Assembly: GCA_963811585.1 (NCBI GenBank)
Contig: CAWERR010000008.1
Location: 372,001-436,000, forward strand
Length of the DNA stretch: 64,000 nucleotides
Source of the DNA: JACDHG01 sp963811585
GTDB taxonomy: Bacteria; Actinomycetota; Actinomycetes; Propionibacteriales; Nocardioidaceae
Reading direction: 5' to 3'
Shown: positions 16,233-27,229 of the stretch, piece after piece
Numbering within the stretch: position 1 is the stretch's first letter
How the letters are laid out: each line of letters begins with the position of its first letter
Notes under the pieces: generated by a model
What the model was told of the DNA's origin: nothing
What the model saw: the letters and a program-made list of their open reading frames with translations, nothing else
Databases searched by the model: none
Position numbers and translations under genes: made by a program

Positions 16233-17573
16233 ATGACGATCAGGTCCGAGGGAGTCGCCGTGACGAAGCCCCCCGCGAGCGAGCGGCAGGCCGACGTCAT
16301 CGTGGTCGGAGCGGGGCCCGGTGGCTCGACCGCGGCGGCGTACCTGGCGCAGGCGGGCCTCGACGTACTCCTGCTCGAGAAGACGGCGTTCCCGCGGGAG
16401 AAGGTCTGCGGTGACGGGCTGACCCCCCGCGCGGTCCGACAACTGGTCCGGATGGGCATCGATCTCGACGAGCCAGGGTGGATCAAGAACCAAGGCCTGC
16501 GCATCGTAGGCGGCGGCCACCGCCTCGAGATGCCGTGGCCCGACCTGGCCAGCTACCCGAGCCACGGGCTGGTGCGCACCCGGCTCGACTTCGACGACAT
16601 CCTGGCGCGCAACGCCCAGAAGTGCGGTGCGCGCCTGCACGAGCGCACCGCCGTCACCGGGCCCATCGTCGACGAGACCAGCGGCCGCATCGTCGGCGTC
16701 AACGCCAAGTCGGTGGACGTCGACGACTCCGCGGCAGCGAGCGGTAGTGGCCGCGACGAAGTCGCCTACCGCGCGCCGGTCGTCATCGCGGCAGACGGCA
16801 CCTCCACCCGCCTCAGCCTTGCGGTGGGCCGCAAGAAGCGCGACGACCGCCCGCTGGGCGTGGCAGTCCGCACCTATTACACGAGCCCTCGCCACGACGA
16901 CGACTGGCTCGAGTCGTGGTTGGAGATGTGGGACGGCGAGCCGGGCAAGAGCTCGCTGCTTCCGGGCTACGGCTGGATCTTCGGCGTTGGCGACGGCACC
17001 GTCAACGTCGGCCTCGGCATCCTCAACACGTCGGTGGCGTTCCAGCACGTCGACTACAAGGCCCTGCTCCGGCGCTGGCTCGACCACACGCCCGAAGAAT
17101 GGGGCTTCCGCGAGCACAACCGCACCCAGCCGGTCCGGGGTGCCGCCTTGCCGATGGGCTTCAACCGCAAACCCCATTACGCCAACGGCATGCTGCTCGT
17201 CGGTGACGCAGGCGGGATGGTCAACCCGTTCAACGGCGAAGGCATCGCCTACGCGATGGAGTCCGGCGAGATGGCGGCCGACATCGTCACCCAGGCACTC
17301 AGTCGTACGACGGCGGCAGGCCACGAGCGGGCGCTCCAGGGCTACGTGACCGCGCTCGACCAGCGATACGGCGGCTACTACACGCTCGGCCGCCTGTTCG
17401 TGAAGGCGATCGGGCACCCGCAGGTCATGCGCCTCGCCACCCAGCACGGCCTGCATCACCCCACCTTGATGCGCTTCACGTTGAAGCTGCTCGCCAACCT
17501 GACCGACCCGCGAGAGGGAGACGCAATGGACCGCATCATCAACGGCTTGTCGAAGGTCGCTCCGGCGGCCTGA
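16233..17573 (+). CDS. menJ: Geranylgeranyl reductase family FAD enzyme (MenJ-type)
   Basis: This roughly 446-residue flavoprotein starts its Rossmann fold with DVIVVGAGPGGSTAA. It has KVCGDGLTPRAV, the signature of geranylgeranyl reductases, and the second FAD motif LLVGDAGGMVNPFNGEGI near residue 325. In Mycobacterium, MenJ partly saturates the menaquinone isoprenoid tail; this gene lies near menG and directly before nuoA, which supports that role. The ATG at 16233 or the GTG at 16260 may be the true start. An 81-nt gap separates it from nuoA, so it is probably the first gene of the nuo transcript. Confidence 0.82.
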   Translation: MTIRSEGVAVTKPPASERQADVIVVGAGPGGSTAAAYLAQAGLDVLLLEKTAFPREKVCGDGLTPRAVRQLVRMGIDLDEPGWIKNQGLRIVGGGHRLEMPWPDLASYPSHGLVRTRLDFDDILARNAQKCGARLHERTAVTGPIVDETSGRIVGVNAKSVDVDDSAAASGSGRDEVAYRAPVVIAADGTSTRLSLAVGRKKRDDRPLGVAVRTYYTSPRHDDDWLESWLEMWDGEPGKSSLLPGYGWIFGVGDGTVNVGLGILNTSVAFQHVDYKALLRRWLDHTPEEWGFREHNRTQPVRGAALPMGFNRKPHYANGMLLVGDAGGMVNPFNGEGIAYAMESGEMAADIVTQALSRTTAAGHERALQGYVTALDQRYGGYYTLGRLFVKAIGHPQVMRLATQHGLHHPTLMRFTLKLLANLTDPREGDAMDRIINGLSKVAPAA

Positions 17574-17654
17574 GGAGGGCGCCTCTAGGATGCTGAGACC
17601 GATGAGACCGAACCGCTCGACCACGCAAGCCACGCAAGAGGGGAGCACCTCCCG

Positions 17655-18014
17655 GTGAATCCGTACATCCCCATCCTGGGGCTCGGTGTTCTCGCAGCGC
17701 TCTTCGCGGTGGGCTCGGTCGCCGCCAGCGCCCTCATCGGTCCGAAGCGCTACAACCGGGCCAAGCTCGACTCCTACGAGTGCGGCATCCAGCCGACGCC
17801 GCAACCTGCCGGTGGCGGCAAGTTCCCGGTCAAGTACTACATCACCGCCATGCTCTTCATCGTCTTCGACATCGAGATCATCTTCTTGTTCCCGTGGGCG
17901 GTCTACTTCGACTCCATGAAGCTGTTCGGGCTCATCGAGATGGCCCTGTTCATCGGCACGGTCTTCGTCGCGTACGCCTATGTATGGCGCCGCGGCGGCC
18001 TGGAGTGGGACTGA
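17655..18014 (+). CDS. nuoA: NADH-quinone oxidoreductase subunit A
   Basis: This 119-residue membrane subunit has three transmembrane helices. The conserved loop carries LDSYECGIQPT with the conserved Glu-Cys, and the second helix has YYITAMLFIVFDIEIIFLFP, with the acidic pair expected in NuoA. It helps form the quinone-site region at the base of the peripheral arm. The GTG start follows GAGGGGAGCACCTCCC. This is the first gene of a complete nuoA-N set. A 74-nt spacer with an actinobacterial-type repeat separates it from nuoB, unlike the overlaps seen later in the operon. Confidence 0.95.
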   Translation: MNPYIPILGLGVLAALFAVGSVAASALIGPKRYNRAKLDSYECGIQPTPQPAGGGKFPVKYYITAMLFIVFDIEIIFLFPWAVYFDSMKLFGLIEMALFIGTVFVAYAYVWRRGGLEWD

Positions 18015-18018
18015 CTAT

Positions 18019-18044
18019 GAGCGAGCGCAGCGAGCGAGTGATCC
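18019..18044 (+). repeat. GAGCGAGCGCAGCGAGCGA-type short repeat between nuoA and nuoB
   Basis: A single copy of GAGCGAGCGCAGCGAGCGAG followed by TGATCC sits right after the nuoA stop. From memory, very similar elements recur in many Nocardioides and related genomes, often near gene ends. Only one copy was noticed in this window, so the repeat status is not shown by the sequence alone. Confidence 0.4.
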
Positions 18045-18090
18045 AACGCGGTCTTTGCCCGTGTCGGCCTGAAGCGAAGAGAGGACCGAC

Positions 18091-18645
18091 GTGGGCATAG
18101 AAGAGAAGCTGCCGTCCGGCGTACTCCTCACGAGCGTCGAAGGGCTCGCCGGATACTTTCGCAAGGCTTCGCTGTGGCCGGCGACGTTCGGCCTTGCGTG
18201 CTGTGCCATCGAGATGATGACGTCGGGCGGTCCCCGCTACGACCTGGCCAGGTTCGGCATGGAGGTGTTCCGCGCCTCGCCGCGGCAGGCCGACCTGATG
18301 ATCGTCGCGGGCCGGGTCAGCCAGAAGATGGCACCGGTGCTGCGTCAGATCTACGACCAGATGGCCAACCCCAAGTATGTCCTCGCCATGGGTGTCTGCG
18401 CCAGCAGTGGAGGGATGTTCAACAACTACGCGATCGTGCAGGGGGTCGACCACGTCGTCCCCGTCGACATGTACCTCCCTGGCTGCCCGCCGCGCCCGGA
18501 GATGCTCATCGACGCGATTCTCAAGCTGCACGACGACATCCAGCACGCCAAGCTCGGCAAGAACCGCGTCGCCGAGATCGCGGCCGAGGAGAAGGTCGCC
18601 CTCGAGTCAGCACCGACGTCCGACATGACAGGACTCCTGCGGTGA
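18091..18645 (+). CDS. nuoB: NADH-quinone oxidoreductase subunit B
   Basis: This 184-residue peripheral subunit carries the terminal N2 [4Fe-4S] cluster that hands electrons to quinone. The ligands are the tandem Cys37-Cys38 in GLACCAIE, Cys103 in GVCASSGG and Cys132 in PGCPPRPE. All family residues appear present. A GTG start follows the AGAGAGGAC ribosome-binding site. It overlaps nuoC by 4 nt. The C-terminal 30 residues are rich in Lys, Glu and Ala and look flexible. Confidence 0.96.
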   Translation: MGIEEKLPSGVLLTSVEGLAGYFRKASLWPATFGLACCAIEMMTSGGPRYDLARFGMEVFRASPRQADLMIVAGRVSQKMAPVLRQIYDQMANPKYVLAMGVCASSGGMFNNYAIVQGVDHVVPVDMYLPGCPPRPEMLIDAILKLHDDIQHAKLGKNRVAEIAAEEKVALESAPTSDMTGLLR

Positions 18646-19474
18646 GCGACGACAAGCCAGACCAGGTGCCACCGGCCGGCCAGCCACAGGCCGGGCCCGA
18701 GAAACCGGTCGGAGAGCGCTCACTCGACGACAAGCCGTCCGACGAGAAGTCGATCGCCGACAAGTCACAGCACGACGCATCGATCGTGCTCAGCGACGAC
18801 CCGGGCGCGCTGCCCAAGCAAGACCTCGACGTCGTCGACGTACGCCACGGCATGTTCGGAATCAGCGGCACGGGCGACACGTCTGGCTATGGCGGTCTCG
18901 TCCGTCCCGTGGCGATCCCCGGCGCGACCGGACGGCCGTACGGCGGCTGGTTCGACGCCGCTGCCGACCGCCTCGTCGCAGTGTTGCCCGACGAGGCCTC
19001 CGACGCCGTTACCAAGGTCATCGTCCATTGCGGCGAGCTGACGGTGCACGTCAGTCGCCACCACCTCGTGGAGGTGATGACCCACCTGCGCAACGATGCC
19101 GAGCTCCGCTTCGAGTTCTGCAGTGGCGTCAGTGGCGTGCACTACCCCCATGAGAGCGGCGCCGAGCTGCACGCCGTCTACCACCTGCTGTCGATGACGC
19201 ACAACCGTCGGCTCCGCGTCGAGGTGACCTGTCCCGACGCCGACCCCCACATTCCGTCCGTCGTCAGCGTCTACCCGACCAACGACTGGCACGAACGAGA
19301 GACCTACGACTTTTTCGGCATCGTCTTCGACGGACATCCCGCACTGACCCGCATCCAGATGCCGGACGACTGGCCCGGCCACCCTCAGCGCAAGGACTAC
19401 CCGCTAGGCGGCATCCCGGTTGAGTACAAGGGCGCCACCGTGCCGCCGCCCGACCAGCGGAGGTCATACAACTG

Positions 19475-19475
<1 letters not shown>
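18642..19475 (+). CDS. nuoC: NADH-quinone oxidoreductase subunit C
   Basis: This 277-residue peripheral subunit of the 30-kDa family has the signature HERETYDFFGIVF near residue 210, followed by MPDDWPGHPQRKDYPLGG. The N-terminal 60 residues are a low-complexity extension rich in Lys, Asp, Ser and Pro that precedes the conserved domain. It packs against NuoD near the quinone site. GTG 18642 overlaps the nuoB stop by 4 nt; its last base is the first base of the nuoD start codon. Confidence 0.94.
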
Positions 19476-20817
<1,342 letters not shown>

Positions 20818-20821
<4 letters not shown>

Positions 20822-21666
20822 GCCTGACGCCCGACACCATCGACGAGCTGCGCGAGATCGCTGCACGCTACCCGCAGAGCCGGTCTGCCCTGCTGCCGAT
20901 GCTGCATCTGGTCCAGAGCGTTGAGGGTTGCGTGACGTCCGAGGGTATCGAGACCTGCGCCGAGCTCCTCGACGTCAGCGCAGCGGAGGTCTCGGGCGTG
21001 GCGACGTTCTACACGATGTACAAGCGGCGGCCGGTCGGCGACTACCACGTCGGGGTGTGCACCAACACGCTGTGTGCCGTGATGGGTGGCGACATCATCT
21101 TCGAGCGTCTCAAAGACCACCTCGGCGTGGGCAACGACGAGACCACCGACGACGGCAAGATCACGCTCGAGCATGTCGAGTGCAACGCGGCCTGTGACTA
21201 TGCCCCGGTCGTGATGGTCAACTGGGAGTTCTTCGACAACCAGACCCCTGAGTCCGCGGTCGCCCTTGTCAACGAGCTGACCGAGGGCAACGAGGTCCAA
21301 GCTACCCGCGGCGCTCGCGTCTGCACGTGGCGCGAGGCGGAGCGGGTGCTCGCGGGATTTCCCGACGACCGGGCCGACGAGGGCCCGGCTGCCGGACCCG
21401 CCACCCTCGTCGGGTTGGAGCTGGCGCGCGAGCGTGGCTGGCGGGCCCCGCCTGGCCAGACCCAGGCAGCGACGGCGTCTCAGCCAAGCTCGTCAACAGG
21501 TGCGGCGGAGCAGTCCGACACGTCGCGCGCTGAGTCGGAGACGAAGGTCGACCAGTCGGCCGCCGACACGGCCGACAGCGCCAAGCCGTCGAGCGCCGGC
21601 CAGGGTGCGCTCTTCGGTGACGACGACAGCAGCAACGGCGAGTCAGCCGATCGGAAGGGCAGCTGA
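20818..21666 (+). CDS. nuoE: NADH-quinone oxidoreductase subunit E
   Basis: This 282-residue thioredoxin-fold subunit binds the N1a [2Fe-2S] cluster through Cys81, Cys86, Cys122 and Cys126 in GVCTNTLC and ECNAAC. The core domain ends near residue 165. The rest is an extension of about 115 residues: a short basic part (TWREAERVL) and then a tail rich in Ser, Ala, Glu and Asp with low complexity. Such tails occur in actinobacterial NuoE; their role is unknown. It belongs to the NADH-oxidising module with NuoF and NuoG. Confidence 0.93.
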
Positions 21667-22973
21667 TGACTGACATGCTCACCCCGGTCCTGTCTGACAA
21701 CTGGGACGCCGAGCGAGCCTGGACGCTGGCGTCGTACGAACAGCAAGGCGGTTATGAACCGCTCAAGCAGGCGCTGACCCAGAAGCAGGACGACATCATC
21801 GAGCTAGTCAAGGCGTCCGGCCTGCGCGGCCGAGGCGGAGCGGGGTTCCCGACCGGCATGAAGTGGGGGTTCATCCCGCAGGCCGACGAAAAGCCGCACT
21901 ACCTGGTCGTCAACGCCGACGAGTCGGAGCCGGGCACCTGCAAGGACATCCCGTTGATGCTCGCGAGCCCGCACACGCTCGTCGAAGGCGTCATCATCTC
22001 GTCGTATGCCATCCGCGCCAGTCACGCGTTCATCTACGTGCGCGGAGAAGTGCTGCACGTCGTACGCCGGTTGCAGCGGGCGGTGCAGGAGGCCTATCTC
22101 GCCGGCCACCTCGGCAAGGATATCCACGGCTCTGGCTACGACCTCGAGCTCATCGTGCACGCCGGGGCCGGCGCCTACATCTGCGGCGAGGAGACGGCGC
22201 TCCTCGACTCGCTCGAGGGCCGTCGCGGTCAACCACGGCTTCGTCCGCCGTTCCCCGCGGTCGCCGGTCTCTACGCCTGCCCCACCGTCATCAACAACGT
22301 CGAGTCGATCGCCTCGGTGCCGTGCATCGTGGCGAACGGTCCCGACTGGTTCGCGAGCATGGGCACCGAGAAGAGCAAGGGAATGACGCTCTACTCCTTG
22401 TCGGGTCACGTGACGAGTCCCGGCCAGTACGAAGCACCGCTGGGGATCACCCTGCGTGAGCTTCTCGACCTCGCCGGCGGTGTCCGCAACGGGCACGAGC
22501 TCAAGTTCTGGACGCCGGGCGGCTCGTCCACGCCGTTCTTGACGGCTGAGCACCTCGACGTGCCGCTCGACTACGAAGGCGTGGCCGCAGCCGGCTCGAT
22601 GCTCGGCACGAAGGCGCTGCAGATCTTCGACGAGACGACCTGCATCGTGCGGGCGGTGCTGCGCTGGACCGAGTTCTACAAGCACGAGTCGTGCGGCAAG
22701 TGCACTCCGTGCCGTGAGGGCACGTGGTGGCTGGTGCAGACGCTCGACCGGCTCGAGCGCGGGCAGGGGAGCGAAGCCGACCTCGAGACCCTGCTCGACC
22801 TGTCGGACAACATCTTGGGTCGGGCGTTCTGCGCGCTCGGTGACGGTGCCACCGCACCGATCATCTCGTCGATCCAGTACTTCCGTGACGACTACCTCGA
22901 GCACCTGCGCGCCGGCAGCTGCCCGTTCGACCGCGAGGCTGCCACCTTGTTCGCCGCCGGAGTGGGCGTATGA
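21666..22973 (+). CDS. nuoF: NADH-quinone oxidoreductase subunit F
   Basis: This 435-residue subunit oxidises NADH. The FMN and NADH sites are visible in GLRGRGGAGFPTGMKWGF (about residues 52-69) and in NADESEPGTCKD and AYICGEETALLDSLEG. The N3 [4Fe-4S] ligands are Cys343, Cys346 and Cys349 in ESCGKCTPCREG and Cys389 in RAFCALGDG. Length is normal. ATG overlaps the nuoE stop by 1 nt, and the end overlaps nuoG by 4 nt. Confidence 0.96.
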   Translation: MTDMLTPVLSDNWDAERAWTLASYEQQGGYEPLKQALTQKQDDIIELVKASGLRGRGGAGFPTGMKWGFIPQADEKPHYLVVNADESEPGTCKDIPLMLASPHTLVEGVIISSYAIRASHAFIYVRGEVLHVVRRLQRAVQEAYLAGHLGKDIHGSGYDLELIVHAGAGAYICGEETALLDSLEGRRGQPRLRPPFPAVAGLYACPTVINNVESIASVPCIVANGPDWFASMGTEKSKGMTLYSLSGHVTSPGQYEAPLGITLRELLDLAGGVRNGHELKFWTPGGSSTPFLTAEHLDVPLDYEGVAAAGSMLGTKALQIFDETTCIVRAVLRWTEFYKHESCGKCTPCREGTWWLVQTLDRLERGQGSEADLETLLDLSDNILGRAFCALGDGATAPIISSIQYFRDDYLEHLRAGSCPFDREAATLFAAGVGV

Positions 22974-25393
22974 CCCTTCAACAGAACGGATCCGGCGGGC
23001 AGGCCACCCAGCAGGTGACGAAGACGGTCACCTTGACCATCGACGACGTCGAGGTCACGGTTCCCGAGGGCACGTTGGTGATCCGGGCCGCCGAGCAGAT
23101 GGGCATCCAGATCCCCAGGTTCTGCGACCACCCGCTGCTCGACCCTGTCGGTGCGTGCCGGCAGTGCCTCGTCGACATACCTGACGCCGGCAACGGCAGG
23201 GCGATTCCGAAGCCCCAGGCCTCGTGCACCCTGACTGTCGCTCCCGGCATGGTGGTGCGCACCCAACACTCCAGCCCGGTCGCTGACAAGGCTCAGCAGG
23301 GCGTGATGGAGATGCTGCTGATCAACCACCCGCTCGACTGCCCCGTCTGCGACAAGGGCGGTGAGTGTCCGTTGCAGAACCAGGCGCTGTCCAACGGTCG
23401 GGGCGAGTCACGTTTCATCGAGACCAAGCGGACGTTCGTCAAGCCCATCAACATCTCCGCGCAGGTGCTCCTCGACCGCGAGCGCTGTGTGCTGTGCGCG
23501 CGCTGCACCCGCTTCAGCGAGCAGATCGCTGGTGACGCGTTCATCGAGATGCTCGACCGCGGAGCGCTTCAGCAGGTCGGCATCTACGAGAAGGAGCCGT
23601 TCGAGTCCTACTTCTCTGGTAACACGGTGCAGATCTGCCCCGTCGGTGCGTTGACGTCGGCGGCGTACCGGTTCCGATCACGTCCGTTCGACTTGGTCTC
23701 GACCCCGTCGGTCTGCGAGCACTGCGCGGCAGGGTGTGCGCTGCGCACTGACCATCGACGAGGCAAGGTCACCCGCCGCCTCGCCGGAAACGACCCCCAG
23801 GTCAACGAGGAGTGGAACTGCGACAAGGGACGGTTCGGCTTCGTCTCCGACCGGGGCGAGGACCGGATCACCCGTCCGCTCGTGCGTGACGAAGACAGCG
23901 GAGACATGCGTCCTGCTTCGTGGCCGGAGGCGTTTGCCGTCGCCGCGCGGGGGCTCGCGGCAGCCGACGGAGCCGTGGGAGTGCTTCCGGGTGGGCGGCT
24001 GACGGCTGAAGACGCCTACTCGTATGGCAAGTTCACGCGGGCCGTGCTCGGCACTAACGACATCGACTTCCGGGCCCGGCCTCACTCTGGCGAAGAGGCC
24101 GACTTCTTGGCGGCTCACATCGCAACGCAGCCGATGGTGACGTATGCCGAGCTCGAGCATGCGAACGCTGTCGTGCTCGTCGCGTTCGAGCCCGAGGACG
24201 AGTCCCCGATCGTGTTCCTGCGGCTGCGCAAGGCAGTCCGAGGTCATCGGACCCGAGTCGTGGCTGTCAGCTCGCATACGACGCGCGGGCTCGAGAAGCT
24301 GCAAGGACGACTGGTCAAGGCCCGCCCCGGTGCGGAGACAGCGGCGGTGGAGTCGCTCGCAAGCGATCCCCTCCTGGCGCTCGACGGCGGTGGGGTCATC
24401 CTCGTCGGCGAGCGCGCCGCGACCACGCCAGGCCTGCTGAGCGCCGTGGCGTCGCTGGCGACGTCCACCGGCGCGCGGCTCGCCTGGGTTCCTCGCCGTG
24501 CGGGTGAGCGTGGCGCCCTGGAGACAGGACTGCTGCCGCGGCTGCTGCCCGGTGGCCGCCCGGTCATCGACGCGGGCGCTCGCGTTGACCTCGGCGCGGC
24601 CTGGGGACGGACGGTCCCCACCCGCGAAGGCCGCGACACGACCGGCATCCTCGAGGCCGCAGCAACGGGCGAGCTCAAGGCGCTCGTGGTCGGAGGCGTC
24701 GAGCTCGACGACCTCGCAGACCCGATTGCCGCACAGGCTGCGATAGACAACGTCGACTTCTTGGTGAGCCTCGAGATTCGACGGTCCGCCGTCACGAATG
24801 CCGCCGACGTGGTCCTTCCGGTTGCCCCAGTCGCCGAGAAGGCCGGCTCCTTCGTCAACTGGGAGGGGCGGATGCGACCGTTCCGGCGCGTCCTCGACTC
24901 GACCTCGCTCACCGACACGCGGGTGCTTGCCGGGATCGCCGACGAGCTGGAGCTCCCGCTCGGCTTCCGGACGATCGAGGAGGCCCGCGGGGAGATGCAG
25001 GAGATCGGTCCCTGGGATGGCCACCGAGCCGAGCTGATTCCGGTCGGGCAGCATGACACCCCCGACGACATACCGGAGGGACACGTCCTCGTCTCGACCT
25101 GGCGTCCGCTGATCGACGACTCCAGGTCGGTGGACGGCGAGCCCTACCTGCAGGCGACCGGTCGCGCGCCCGTGGCGGTCGTGAGCGCGGTCCGGCTTGA
25201 TCGACTCGGTGCCGACCCGGGAGACTCGGTCACCGTGTCCACGGAACGCGGCCATCTCACCCTCCCGGTGGCCGTCGGCGACATCGACGACGACGTCGTG
25301 TGGCTGCCTACAAACTCCAGTGGCAACAACCTGGCCAGGAGGCTCGGTGTCGGAGCCGGCTCCATCGTCAAGATCCGGGGAGGTGACGCGTGA
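22970..25393 (+). CDS. nuoG: NADH-quinone oxidoreductase subunit G
   Basis: This 807-residue subunit carries the Fe-S chain of the peripheral arm. The N-terminal ferredoxin-like domain has a [2Fe-2S] site (PRFCDHPLLDPVGACRQC), then a His/Cys site (HPLDCPVCDKGGECPL), a two-cluster site (CVLCARCTRFS with QICPVGALTS) and the 4Fe-4S Mo/W-type motif (CEHCAAGCALRTD). A long molybdopterin-oxidoreductase-like domain without obvious catalytic residues makes up the rest. ATG overlaps nuoF by 4 nt, and the end overlaps nuoH by 4 nt. Confidence 0.95.
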   Translation: MTLQQNGSGGQATQQVTKTVTLTIDDVEVTVPEGTLVIRAAEQMGIQIPRFCDHPLLDPVGACRQCLVDIPDAGNGRAIPKPQASCTLTVAPGMVVRTQHSSPVADKAQQGVMEMLLINHPLDCPVCDKGGECPLQNQALSNGRGESRFIETKRTFVKPINISAQVLLDRERCVLCARCTRFSEQIAGDAFIEMLDRGALQQVGIYEKEPFESYFSGNTVQICPVGALTSAAYRFRSRPFDLVSTPSVCEHCAAGCALRTDHRRGKVTRRLAGNDPQVNEEWNCDKGRFGFVSDRGEDRITRPLVRDEDSGDMRPASWPEAFAVAARGLAAADGAVGVLPGGRLTAEDAYSYGKFTRAVLGTNDIDFRARPHSGEEADFLAAHIATQPMVTYAELEHANAVVLVAFEPEDESPIVFLRLRKAVRGHRTRVVAVSSHTTRGLEKLQGRLVKARPGAETAAVESLASDPLLALDGGGVILVGERAATTPGLLSAVASLATSTGARLAWVPRRAGERGALETGLLPRLLPGGRPVIDAGARVDLGAAWGRTVPTREGRDTTGILEAAATGELKALVVGGVELDDLADPIAAQAAIDNVDFLVSLEIRRSAVTNAADVVLPVAPVAEKAGSFVNWEGRMRPFRRVLDSTSLTDTRVLAGIADELELPLGFRTIEEARGEMQEIGPWDGHRAELIPVGQHDTPDDIPEGHVLVSTWRPLIDDSRSVDGEPYLQATGRAPVAVVSAVRLDRLGADPGDSVTVSTERGHLTLPVAVGDIDDDVVWLPTNSSGNNLARRLGVGAGSIVKIRGGDA

Positions 25394-26688
25394 TTGGCTC
25401 GCCGCTTGAAGTGACGGTCGGTGATGTCCCCGGCGTCTACGTCGCCGTCGTCGACGACCTTTCTGCGTTCGGCCACGATCCCTGGTGGGTCATCCTCATC
25501 AAGGTCGTCCTGGCGTTCGTCATCCTGCTTGTCTTCACCCTGTTCAACATCTGGCTCGAGCGTCGAGTTGTTGCGCGCATGCAGCACCGCATCGGGCCGA
25601 ACGTCCACGGCCCGTTCGGGCTGCTCCAGAGCCTCGCGGACGGCGTCAAGCTGATGCTGAAGGAGGACATAGTCCCGAAGTCGGCCGACAAGGCCGTGTT
25701 CATCCTGGCCCCACTGCTGGCTGCGATCCCCGCCTTCATGGCAGTCGCGGTCATCCCCTTCGGACCTGTCGCCGACGTGCCGTTCAGTGACGTGGAGACG
25801 CCGCTGCAGCTGACCGACCTGCCCGTCGGAGTCCTCTACATCTTGGCTGTCGCCTCCGTGGGGGTCTACGGAATCGTGTTGGCCGGCTGGTCGAGCGGCT
25901 CGACGTACTCCCTGCTGGGAGCGCTCCGTTCGTCGGCACAGGTGATCTCCTACGAAGTCGCGATGGGCCTGTCGCTCGTCGCGGTCTTCTTGTACGCCGG
26001 CTCGATGTCCACGTCGGGGATCGTCGAAGCGCAGCAGGACCTCTGGTACGGGTTGATCCTGGCGCCGTCGTTTGCCATCTACATGATCTCCATGGTTGGC
26101 GAGACCAACCGGGCGCCGTTCGACCTCCCCGAGGCCGAGGGCGAGCTCGTCGGTGGCTTCCACACGGAGTACTCCTCGATCAAGTTCGCCTTCTTCTTCC
26201 TCGCCGAGTACATCAACATGGTGACGGTCGCGATGCTCGCCACCACGATGTTCCTCGGTGGATGGCGCGCTCCATGGCCGTTGTCGTTGTGGGAGGGCGC
26301 CAACGAGGGCTACTGGCCGGTGCTGTGGTTCCTGTCCAAGGTGATGATCTTCGTCTTCGTGTTCATCTGGCTGCGCGGCACCCTGCCACGGCTGCGCTAC
26401 GACCAGTTCATGAAGTTCGGCTGGAAGGTCCTGATCCCGCTGTCGCTGCTGTGGATCATCGCGGTCGGTGCGATCCGCGCGCTCAGCCTGGAGGAGCCGA
26501 TCGACCGCCGCTACCTCTTGATCGGTGTGGCGGTCGCGGTCGTACTCTTCGTGGTGCTCGGCTTCTTCGGCGAGGACAAGCCCGATGAAGAGGAAGAGGT
26601 GTCTCCCGTCAGGCACGACGAGATCGAGGGTGGCTACCCTGTGCCCTCGATGACCCCGTTGCCCGAAGAGGAGAACATTCGTGGCTAG
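25390..26688 (+). CDS. nuoH: NADH-quinone oxidoreductase subunit H
   Basis: This 432-residue membrane subunit of the ND1 family links the quinone cavity with the proton-pumping arm. It has about eight helices and family motifs WLERRVVARMQHRIGPNVHG and ETNRAPFDLPEAEGELVGGF, with the acidic loop expected to face the quinone channel. The C-terminal 50 residues are charged and extend past the last helix. The GTG start overlaps nuoG by 4 nt. This is the intact counterpart of the broken nuoH2 at 41475-42432. Confidence 0.96.
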   Translation: MIGSPLEVTVGDVPGVYVAVVDDLSAFGHDPWWVILIKVVLAFVILLVFTLFNIWLERRVVARMQHRIGPNVHGPFGLLQSLADGVKLMLKEDIVPKSADKAVFILAPLLAAIPAFMAVAVIPFGPVADVPFSDVETPLQLTDLPVGVLYILAVASVGVYGIVLAGWSSGSTYSLLGALRSSAQVISYEVAMGLSLVAVFLYAGSMSTSGIVEAQQDLWYGLILAPSFAIYMISMVGETNRAPFDLPEAEGELVGGFHTEYSSIKFAFFFLAEYINMVTVAMLATTMFLGGWRAPWPLSLWEGANEGYWPVLWFLSKVMIFVFVFIWLRGTLPRLRYDQFMKFGWKVLIPLSLLWIIAVGAIRALSLEEPIDRRYLLIGVAVAVVLFVVLGFFGEDKPDEEEEVSPVRHDEIEGGYPVPSMTPLPEEENIRG

Positions 26689-27229
26689 CTTGAAGGAACA
26701 GTTCTGGGACCCGGTCGCGGGCTTCGGCGTGACGTTCCGGACCATGTTCAAGAAGGTCGTCACCGAGCAGTACCCCTTCGAGAAGAAGCCGACCGCGCCG
26801 CGATTCCATGGCCGGCACCAGCTCAACCGCTGGCCGGACGGCCTCGAGAAATGCATTGGCTGCGAACTGTGCGCCTGGGCCTGCCCGGCCGACGCGATCT
26901 ACGTCGAAGGCGCTGACAACAGCGACGAAGCCCGCTTCTCGCCCGGGGAGCGTTACGGCAGCGTCTATCAGATCAACTACCTGCGCTGCATCCTGTGCGG
27001 CCTGTGCATCGAGGCGTGCCCGACGCGGGCGTTGACGATGACGAACGAGTACGAGCTCGCAGACAACAACCGGGCCGATCTGATCTACGAGAAGACCGAC
27101 CTCCTCGCGCCGCTGCTCCCCGGCATGGAGAAGCCCCCGCACCCCATGCGTCTCGGCACCAATGAGGGCGACTACTACCGCGGCCTCGGAGCCAACCGCG
27201 ACACCGGTGACGGCGAGGTCCCGGCATGA
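26681..27229 (+). CDS. nuoI: NADH-quinone oxidoreductase subunit I
   Basis: This 182-residue subunit holds the N6a and N6b clusters in two ferredoxin motifs: CIGCELCAWACP (Cys58, 61, 64, 68) and CILCGLCIEACP (Cys103, 106, 109, 113). It carries electrons from NuoG to NuoB. The GTG start overlaps nuoH by 8 nt, and the gene overlaps nuoJ by 4 nt. Length and motif spacing are normal for the family. Confidence 0.96.
   Translation: MASLKEQFWDPVAGFGVTFRTMFKKVVTEQYPFEKKPTAPRFHGRHQLNRWPDGLEKCIGCELCAWACPADAIYVEGADNSDEARFSPGERYGSVYQINYLRCILCGLCIEACPTRALTMTNEYELADNNRADLIYEKTDLLAPLLPGMEKPPHPMRLGTNEGDYYRGLGANRDTGDGEVPA

Noticed and set aside
16179..17804. Open frame of 541 codons on the minus strand
   Set aside because: Antisense to the geranylgeranyl reductase gene; composition is that of a shadow frame and no start or family motif is seen.
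25144..26856. Open frame of 570 codons on the minus strand
   Set aside because: Antisense to nuoG, nuoH and nuoI; no recognisable protein features.
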